NCBI GenBank assembly: GCA_030949565.1
Contig: JAUZSK010000072.1
Coordinates: 135,001-170,542, forward strand
Reading direction: 5' to 3'
DNA from: Enterobacterales bacterium
Lineage (GTDB): Bacteria > Pseudomonadota > Gammaproteobacteria > Enterobacterales > Kangiellaceae
DNA length: 35,542 bases
The notes below the pieces were generated by a model. The model saw only the letters and a list, made by a program, of their open reading frames with translations, ran no database searches and had not been told where the DNA came from. Below are positions 35,043-35,542 of this stretch, piece after piece; positions within the stretch are counted from its first letter, which is position 1, and each line of letters begins with the position of its first letter. The translations under genes were made by a program, and so were the position numbers.

Positions 35043-35081
35043 GATTTTCTATGATTGTTCGGGGATTGAAAAGTTTGCAAG

Positions 35082-35108
35082 TTGACAAGTATACTTATTT
35101 CTTAATAA
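35082..35108 (+). promoter_or_regulatory. Promoter-like site with palindrome before a truncated antitoxin
   Basis: TTGACA (35082-35087) overlaps the palindrome AAGTATACTT (35087-35096) and is followed by a weak -10 around TAATAA (35103-35108). Autoregulated toxin-antitoxin operons often carry such operators. The distance to the ATG at 35132 fits. Confidence 0.4.
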
Positions 35109-35131
35109 CCGCTAATTAGGCAATAAACATT

Positions 35132-35200
35132 ATGAAAGAAGTGCAAGTCACGGAGTTTAAAGCCAATTTTCCAGAGATTATTAAACAAGTTAAGGGGTAA
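35132..35200 (+). pseudogene. Truncated Phd/YefM-type antitoxin
   Basis: A 22-codon frame, MKEVQVTEFKANFPEIIKQV and two more residues, matches the N-terminal DNA-binding start of Phd/YefM-family antitoxins. It stops at TAA (35198-35200) where the family runs on for some 50-60 residues. No toxin gene follows; instead an Rhs fragment lies on the other strand directly after the break. It is a remnant produced by deletion or insertion. Confidence 0.6.
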
Positions 35201-35348
35201 TGGTCAGGCTGTCGGTGAAATTGTCCCTTAATTGTCCATCTCGCGGCATGCCGAAGGGATCATAACGGTGGTGTTGCAGCAGATTGCCCTGCTCATCAAA
35301 GCTGCCAATCATGGAGCCTAGTCGGTCACGGTGAATCAGGCACCCACT
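35190..35348 (-). pseudogene. Rhs-repeat protein fragment
   Basis: Translated leftward from 35348, this 52-codon piece contains HRDRLGSMIGSFDEQGNLLQ and then HHRYDPFGMPRDGQ. This is the YD/Rhs core pattern that precedes the toxic tip in polymorphic Rhs proteins (typically DHLGS...YDPFG). There is no start and the frame is closed by stops on both sides, so it is a debris piece of a larger gene. It overlaps the end of the truncated antitoxin, marking a recombination junction near 35190-35200. Confidence 0.7.
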
Positions 35349-35542
35349 CTATCAACAAGTTCCTACAAAGACTCAGGTCAGTGTCATATAAAACCGAGAA
35401 ATTTCAAGATTTTTTGTAAGAGATCAACCCAACTCGGTGTGCGAGATAGGTCAAAAGCTGCCTGTCTACTAAATTTCTTTTTTTGGTTAAATCATTTATC
35501 GTAATGATAACGGCACGCGATAACAACAAGTTGATTATTATC
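35349..35542. other. Right-end stretch, nothing recognised
   Basis: I see no coding frame or RNA gene in the last 194 bases. The preceding fragments suggest that this end is a rearranged, accessory stretch. Confidence 0.4.

Overview
The window looks like chromosome from a low-GC gammaproteobacterium. This rests on the gene content: MsrPQ, the RlmK-RlmL fusion, class 2 PyrD, the tesA/ybbA/ybbP neighbourhood, a Na+-pumping oxaloacetate decarboxylase and a DUF3579 protein. I cannot name the genus. I found no rRNA, tRNA, CRISPR array or complete insertion sequence.

Layout. 1-2061: sparse, AT-rich DNA with three exported or surface proteins of unknown role (one cut by the left edge, one small cysteine protein, one lipoprotein). 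2320-3883: msrPQ, periplasmic methionine sulfoxide repair. 4231-5395: a DUF3579 protein, a DUF4124 exported protein and a glutaredoxin-like protein. 5392-8651: pyrD-rlmKL-grx, one leftward unit. 8715-10259: an aspartate kinase. 10372-10929: a DnaJ-related protein. 10957-13656: topA, whose C-terminus is displaced by frameshifts. 13911-17132: the ybbAP ABC transporter. 17274-18200: a membrane diguanylate cyclase interrupted by an in-frame TAG. 18447-19082: tesA. 19329-20684: a lone astB. 20779-23726: two divergent dicarboxylate/amino-acid symporter genes, one intact and one broken by two frameshifts. 23758-30815: a six-gene leftward arginine operon. 31490-34768: oadGAB, with oadA frameshifted. 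34769-35542: a stretch with a multi-hairpin element, a truncated antitoxin start and an Rhs fragment.

The arginine operon (argF', argG, argE', argBA, argC, argH) has the gene set and order of xanthomonads. There, N-acetylornithine is carbamoylated and N-acetylcitrulline is deacetylated, and N-acetylglutamate synthase is fused to the kinase. Every step from glutamate to arginine except the ArgD transaminase is encoded here.

The most interesting signal lies just upstream of this operon (31239-31376). A 23-codon reading frame with six CGC arginine codons, four of them consecutive, is followed 34 nt later by a strong leftward intrinsic terminator. The 3' part of the frame can pair with the 5' arm of the terminator and also with the Arg codons themselves. 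That is the architecture of a ribosome-mediated transcription attenuator, here apparently sensing charged arginyl-tRNA. A second promoter-like site and a duplicated REP-like repeat lie between the terminator and argF'.

Five apparent single-base indels, all at short homopolymers, break topA, the second symporter and oadA. One in-frame TAG splits the cyclase. The clustering at homopolymers makes sequencing or assembly error the first explanation to exclude before treating these genes as dead.
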